DNA from: Pilasporangium apinafurcum
Lineage: Eukaryota; Oomycota; Peronosporomycetes; Pythiales; Pythiaceae
Assembly: GCA_001600495.1 (NCBI GenBank)
Contig: BCKE01000048.1
Span: 124,001-188,000 of the forward strand
Direction: 5' to 3'
Length of the DNA: 64,000 nucleotides
A program made the translations under genes and the position numbers. Positions within the stretch are counted from its first letter, which is position 1. Each line of letters starts with the position of its first letter. Positions 58,716 to 64,000 of the stretch are shown here, in pieces. The notes beneath the pieces were generated by a model. It did not search any database, was not told the origin of the DNA, and saw only the letters and a program-made list of their open reading frames with translations.

Positions 58716-60109
58716 GCTTGGGCGAGTTCTCTTTCGTTTTCTCTTCCTCGCTCTCTTTTCTTCTTGGTATCGGCGGCTGAAGGCAAAATCGGTTGTGTGG
58801 GTGTGGCGGGTTGTTTGGCTGCACCCGCATTGCCATAGGGGAAATAAGTTGATACAGCGTTGACAATCACTCTGATTCAACAGGCGATCTGCTGACGCGC
58901 AACGTCCTTCAAGCAAAAAAGAATAGGGTTCGCCTCTGACGCGCTCTCAGAACGGAAAGTCGGGGCATGACGTCACTTGCACCAATCATAATACTAGCCT
59001 CTCCCACAGAAATCGGAGATAACAAGTTTGAAGTGCGTCAAGAACCAAAAGAAAGCGATGCTTGTCTTATAAGAAGAGTACGTAATATTTACTCTGAAGG
59101 AATAAAGCCATCATAAGAAGCGCAAAATTCTTCTTCGTTATCATAGAAGAAAACGGCGAATGTGAAGAGATTTGGTTGCTCAAGGCATAACCAGCAACAT
59201 AAGCAAAACCGTGTGACATGTCAAAGGGTTGGGGGAAGGCGATGATACCCATGACGTCATGATTACTATCCCAAGCAGAATGACATGGATCAAGCAAGCA
59301 CTTACCATGATTTAAACGACTAATGCTAATGGTTCTCTCGATCATTATGTCTCCTCGCGCTGTCCTGCATTGAAGCGAATGGAGGCGTTCGTAAAAATCT
59401 AACAGCCGTAACTCTAGAAAGGCATATTCTGGTAGATTGTATTGTTATTTTTGTCGTGATTCCAGAGACTCCATTTATTCAATGGATCATGAAGACTACA
59501 CCAGATATCGGAATCGTGGTATTCACGACCTTCGAAAAACATAAATGGAAGGAGAAACGTACACTCTGAAGAAAACATCGAATAGATTTGGTTAGGTAGT
59601 TTACTACCTACAATTAGTCCAGGACGACGTCAGCACGAAACATGACCAGTCATTTCGTAGCCAAGTGCGCTCATTGGTCCATCTGAAAAATGGGTGCTTT
59701 TCATTATTGGCTGCTACGACATACGCATCAGCGCGAGCACGAAACTGCTGTATCTAAAAGTTGATATCGTATTTATCTTGTATTGCTGTGTTATCTGGTA
59801 ATATTTCTACCCTTTCTCTTGTCAAATTGATGAGTGGATCGTTCATGTTTGCTTATGTGTAAAATCGTTCGCAAAATCGAAGCTCTGCTTGCTCAGACGT
59901 CATTGTCACCAAAACTCTCTCAGCTGGGGACGTCGATACACGCAACCTTCGTAATACCTGAATAGCCTCATCGGATGTTGCAGCAAGTCTATTGCAAAAC
60001 GGTATAATACCGGTATTATCATTGGTAGTAGAGCGCATGCTCGAATAAGTACGAAATTGAAACTGGCCCCACCCTGCACAAAGCAAAAGGCTACCATTAC
60101 GGAACTGCG
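58716..60109. other. Intergenic between FAS B and STRIP1/2 homolog
   Basis: Divergent promoter region of about 1.4 kb. It contains two TGACGTCA palindromes (58968 and 59252). The minus-strand frame at 59067-59345 has a protein-like middle but an early GTAAGT donor and no recognised family, so I do not call it a gene. Nothing else found. Confidence 0.45.
58968..58975. promoter_or_regulatory. TGACGTCA palindrome upstream of FAS B
   Basis: Full CRE-type palindrome, known as a bZIP/ATF binding core, about 250 bases upstream of the FAS B start. A second perfect copy lies at 59252-59259. Function is inferred only. Confidence 0.3.
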
Positions 60110-62384
60110 ATGGCGCTGAAGACGCTTTCGGTGCACGAACGCTTGGCGTATTTCTACTGCTCATATGTGCGGGAGGAGATCGTGGACGCCGAAACAGATG
60201 GTGACGCCGTGCGGAGATGGGAGAAGATCGCTGGTTCCAAGTCAAAGTGTCGTGAACGTGTCAACATTTTACTCAATCAGATCGAAAATATCTCGGCCGC
60301 ACATGTACGCCACTTGGATAACGCCTATCGTGCCAAGCGTGAGTTGATTCTGCTCGCAGAAGGCACTATTCGAAGTACGCAACCAACATCAAGTCGAAGC
60401 AGAGGAGGATCACCGTCCTCACCGCTCGCACAGGTAGCGGCGGCTCGCGTGAACAATGAATTGCTACAAGAATGCGGTGCCCTGACAGTATTTGCTGACC
60501 ATCTGCTGCGATCGATTCATGCTTTTCGTGGGCTCAACTTTCAACACTTGGATCTTGATGTTGTGGACTCGCTTGTTCATGAACTTCAACAAGATATGTT
60601 ATTGATGTATCTCCTCATTCTCTTTAATGCGAACAAAAACAACGCAGTCTTCGATCGCCAGCTGATGATGATTGGCATGTCATCACCGTCGTATGCTTTG
60701 GTTGCAATCCTTGACTGCCTAAGCCAAATGAACGTACTTCCAGGCTTCCCAATGAAGCGATTATTACTTTTGTTCTATGAATGGTTTTCGTCTGTCTTGG
60801 GTGGATTTGACACATTGGAGTCGCTGAAAAAAATGCGAAAGACTCGTAATAGTCCCGATCCAAGTGTGCTGGATGATGAAGCTCGAGGATTACTGCAATG
60901 CAAGACCTTCAAACCATTTCACGATAATGTTGTGTTGGACCCGCAGGATACTTATTATTTGCAAAAGAAGAAATTTGCCAGCGTGAGGGAGAAGATTCAT
61001 CAGAAATATCTTCACAAGCTGCATTACGAACTAAAAAGCCAACCCTCCAACGAGCACGACTTAGCAACAGCCTCTTTGCATACACTGGATGATGAATGGG
61101 AAGAGCGGTGTGAAGCTATTTATCAGCTCTTCTTGCCGCGCATGAGAGAGTATACAGCGTTTCTGGGCAACTTGGTCACGATTTCATGTGGTAGTGCATT
61201 GAATGCTCGGGATAAAAAGACTTTTTATTCGCGACGACCATCTAATTCAGATCAAAATGGATATGGAATGACAGATTTCTCTGCTCCACACAGCAATATA
61301 GCGATGGGAGACAACGGAGGCGGAGACAACTACTACTGGAAATGGATCTTGCGAGAAAAATCCATTGTGTTGGACGTCTCGAGTCTCATCATCCTGCTCA
61401 TTTTTAAACATTTTCGTTCCAGTCATGAATGCAAGGGTGAATATTTCATGCAATTTTTCTTGGAAGCCAACCTCTTGGCAACGTTGACCAAGTTTATGAA
61501 TAAAGATATCGCCACATACCTTCAAGTGTCTCGGCAAGACTCGGAAGAGTTCAAGACTGGGTTTTATGCCCTTGAAAAAGAGATGGAAAAGCTAAATATA
61601 CGCTTTGAAGACGACATGAATGAGTATTCAGTCCAGTCGACGCGGACGATTACGACTATCTTGCGCATATTGCAAAAACTGACGAAGCGGAAACCAAACA
61701 TTATAAAAAATGCTCTCTGTCGTGGATCCTCGATCGTTTGGCTAAAGGTAAGGGACGCTCAACAAACTAAACAACGATATGACATACCCTCACAATTGTC
61801 TCTGTGTTTAGCGTGTCGTATCACTAAGGATTCCTGAACCTCGCCTCTATGCATTGAAGCTGGTGAAGTCGCAAGCGAAATATTTAGGCCATCAGGTGCG
61901 ATAATACTGAATCCATCCATCAGTGAATAACATTGCTAATGTATAATCTGTGTTATTGGTGCTATAGTGGACGCGGAAATACACATGTATGAATTTGGTG
62001 ACTGAGGTATATCTATATGTTCGACCAGAACTGGACGACGATTGGCTTCGATACGAAGACGACGATTTGAATAAACCTCCATCACAGGATTCAGTGGAAC
62101 GGCTCATTTTTGGCGAAATGCAAGCCTATCATCACAAATATTACTTTGACTCTATTATTTCGAATAGACAGCTTCCCAATGGGGTTTCGCTGATCTGTGA
62201 AGCCAGAAAGGAATTAGAGTCCGGTCCATTTGATATCGACGGGGGCCGCCTTGCCAAGTTTTACAACGAGTTAAAACTGGATCCTGTGAACTTCTGTCAA
62301 CAATATGAGAAGTGGCTTGATCAAGAGAACCTCACGCTCGACCCGAAAGCAAAAACCTCTCCAGTTCCTATCTCTTTTAGCTGA
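60110..62384 (+). CDS. STRIP1/2 (FAM40/Far11) homolog, STRIPAK subunit
   Basis: Exons 60110-61747, 61812-61895 and 61968-62384 join in phase to 712 residues. STRIP proteins are core scaffolds of the STRIPAK phosphatase-kinase complex (PP2A, striatin, GCK kinases), which controls cell polarity and fusion. Visible similarity: the helical N-terminal region (FADHLLRSIHAFRGLNFQ, DMLLMYLLILFN), and the conserved C-terminal part with TILRILQKLTKRKPNIIKNAL and LYALKLVKSQAKYLGHQ, then WTRKYTCMNLVTEVY...LDDDWLRYEDD, matching animal STRIP QWRKSNMKTMSAIY...LNDDWAYG. Both introns (64 and 72 bases) were placed to keep this homology. The tail beyond it (residues about 600-712) is longer than in animals. Confidence 0.85.
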
Positions 62385-62587
62385 GAACTAAGTGGAGGGA
62401 CTTGGGGGTGTATTCTTAATCATTGTAAATAGCACAGAGGAGATTGTTTGAGAGATAACTTTCATGTTACGGGAATTCCAAACGCATTAACATTTACAAC
62501 CTACCCACTATTTCCTTTTTTTGGATTGTTACTACATGTACAGACCTTGTCCTCTACTTTCTTCCACCAGCGTATCTGCCAGTTCAT

Positions 62588-64000
62588 CTATCTTACCCTT
62601 TCTCCTACTTGTGTGGAATATATCTGATAAATCAACATCATCGTTGAATACTTTGCTCGCCGGTAGCTGTCAAACTGATAATGGTATTCTTCGCAATTTT
62701 TGAGCATATCTGGTCGATGGTCAAGGAAAGGACACGAAATTTCAGTGTCTGTATCTTCATTGTCTTGACTATCGCTGCCAGCTTGAATAAAATCTGGTGG
62801 TAAAACTTCAACCACGGGCTCGTTATCCAGAGAGTTCATGTCCCGGCAAGAAGAGCAAACATACTCTTCGGCCTTGTTGACACCCGTCGATTTCCAGCAT
62901 GGTGTGTTTACCATCATTTTTTGGCAAACGCTACATGATGGCTGTAACGAGATTACAAAGAGTGATTCCTTAGAAGCTTTTACAGAATCGATAAGCCTCT
63001 TCCGGAACTTTTGGCCACGTAGACTTTCTTCGTATGCTTCCCTCGACAGCTTTCCCCTCTTTGGTGGGGCCGCTGCAAGTCGCTCAACTTCGGTCGGCCA
63101 ATAATCACCATCGAAATACGGAGGCAGATGATCGTCCAATTTTGCTTCCATATTTTCAAACTCACAGGAATATAGATCCTGGCAAGCAAAAACAACACCA
63201 GCCTTTTTACCTTTGTCCGCCATGCTCAGATACCATTGCAGTAAACGATCTTTTCCAGGGTTCTTCTGAAAAGAGGGATGGCACCAATAAATAAAATCAC
63301 CTCCTCGAGTAGTTGGGCACGCCCAAATGTGAGCATATTCGAACCCATTCGCTTTGGAAAAAGCCAAATACGAAATGAGAATTTCGTGGAACAAGCTGGT
63401 TCGAATATGTCGTGGTCGCATATACACCAAACTGTCGATATACGCTATGTACGTCCGATTGCGATTTTCAGCAAAATTGGTCGCGCTATCATACTCTTGG
63501 ATATACCTAATCAGCAAAAACAGTGAGAATCAATCTAAACACCCACGTTTAATGACAAACAAACTTACATAGAAAAAATGCAGACTTCAATCCCGTTGAT
63601 CTTTTGAAACACAAATATTGCCTTCGATGTGAAATCAATTGCTGGTGGGTACTGCACAGTAATACCATTAGAACCGAGTCCAACAATAAAAGCAAACACA
63701 TAATATCATCGTACCTCGCGTCCGGATGATCGAAAATGTTCACGCACAACTGGACTCACTACACATGAGGACTTGATAGACGATACGACCTTAATTACTA
63801 TCGACTGCGCAGTCTCATGTTCACCCAAGTTGTTGAGATGACGACGGACCCAGTTCTGCATGAATTGTGACAAAGCAGACGTGCGCAGGTTATCACTCTT
63901 GATATACCCTTCTACATCGCTAGTCCCTGCATTTCGATAGTTTTTGCGCTCACTTTCGTCTAGGAACCCAAACACTTTTTCTTCAATCTCTGTATCGAAC
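62588..64000 (-). CDS. CBP/p300-type histone acetyltransferase, N-terminal part outside the window
   Basis: Exons 63715 to beyond 64000, 63569-63651 and 62588-63506 join in phase; about 430 C-terminal residues are present. The enzyme acetylates histone lysines as a transcriptional co-activator. The KAT11 core is clear: VIKVVSS, AIFVFQKINGIEVCIFSMYI, RTYIAYIDSLVYMRP, RTSLFHEILISYL, HIWACP with the Trp and LLQWYLSM with the Tyr that form the p300 catalytic pocket, then PYFDGDYWP. After it a Cys-rich ZZ-like finger (CSVCQKMM...CSSC) and YQFDSYRRAKYSTMMLIYQI match the plant p300 (HAC) arrangement. The stop at 62588 follows a possible GTAGGA donor, so a further 3' exon cannot be excluded, though only 200 bases separate it from the STRIP gene. 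Confidence 0.9.

Noticed and set aside
58443-58863. Two plus-strand frames opposite the start of FAS B, one rich in Val and Ser
   Set aside because: They are the complement of the Thr-rich N-terminus (ACC/ACG/ACA codons); low-complexity artefacts.
59067-59345. 92-residue minus-strand frame upstream of FAS B
   Set aside because: Contains an early strong donor, no homology recognised, and lies in the promoter region.
1-64000. LTR elements, CRISPR arrays, rRNA or tRNA genes
   Set aside because: I looked for terminal repeats, regular spaced repeats and conserved RNA motifs and saw none that hold up.

Overview
The window looks like nuclear DNA of an oomycete (stramenopile). The genes are compact, with introns of about 55-115 bases bounded by GT...AG. 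There are two giant single-chain fatty acid synthases whose domain order is that of fused fungal-type beta and alpha chains. A CBP/p300 acetyltransferase, a STRIPAK subunit and a proteasome subunit are all eukaryotic. The lineage is inferred from gene content; a white-rust-like (Albugo) genome would fit, but nothing here proves a species. The Ns sit at matching places in the two synthase copies, which points to a short-read assembly.

Layout. 1-3164: 3' part of a coiled-coil protein gene. 3292-5546: leucine-rich-repeat protein in five exons. 5745-6755: F-box/LRR-like protein. 6774-8582 (minus): TTC14-like TPR protein with a Lys/Ser-rich tail. 8848-10561 (plus) and 10730-12290 (minus): tail-to-tail pair of paralogous ankyrin-PH-UIM-RING ubiquitin ligases. 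12.3-14.8 kb: mostly intergenic, with a doubtful minus-strand gene. 14823-16394: serine palmitoyltransferase subunit LCB2. 19103-31483 (plus) and 46272-58715 (minus): two type I fatty acid synthases in inverted orientation. Between them lie a degenerate eEF2 paralog (32084-34573), a Fanzor/TnpB relic (about 34.76-35.25 kb), a membrane protein (35330-36403), a DPP-family peptidase (36975-39284), an OTU deubiquitinase with Tudor-like and UIM motifs (39528-41839), an ankyrin protein (42098-42936), proteasome alpha-6/PSMA1 (43367-44513) and NAD(P)HX epimerase (44779-46096). The right end holds a STRIP1/2 homolog (60110-62384) and the 3' part of a CBP/p300 acetyltransferase (62588 to beyond the edge).

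How the genes relate. LCB2 and the synthases share a pathway, because the acyl-CoA used by LCB2 comes from fatty acid synthesis. A ubiquitin theme recurs: two E3 ligases, one deubiquitinase and one proteasome subunit. I read it as loose co-location, not an operon.

Most notable: (1) the ankyrin-PH-UIM-RING architecture with a predicted N-myristoylated start, present as an inverted pair; (2) an intact eEF2-like gene that has lost G3 and G4 GTPase motifs and the diphthamide loop; (3) two synthases that share three near-identical blocks (1170, 1794 and 2126 bases) inside otherwise diverged genes, with Ns in the same places, which is either gene conversion or assembly collapse; (4) a TnpB/Fanzor zinc-ribbon fossil.
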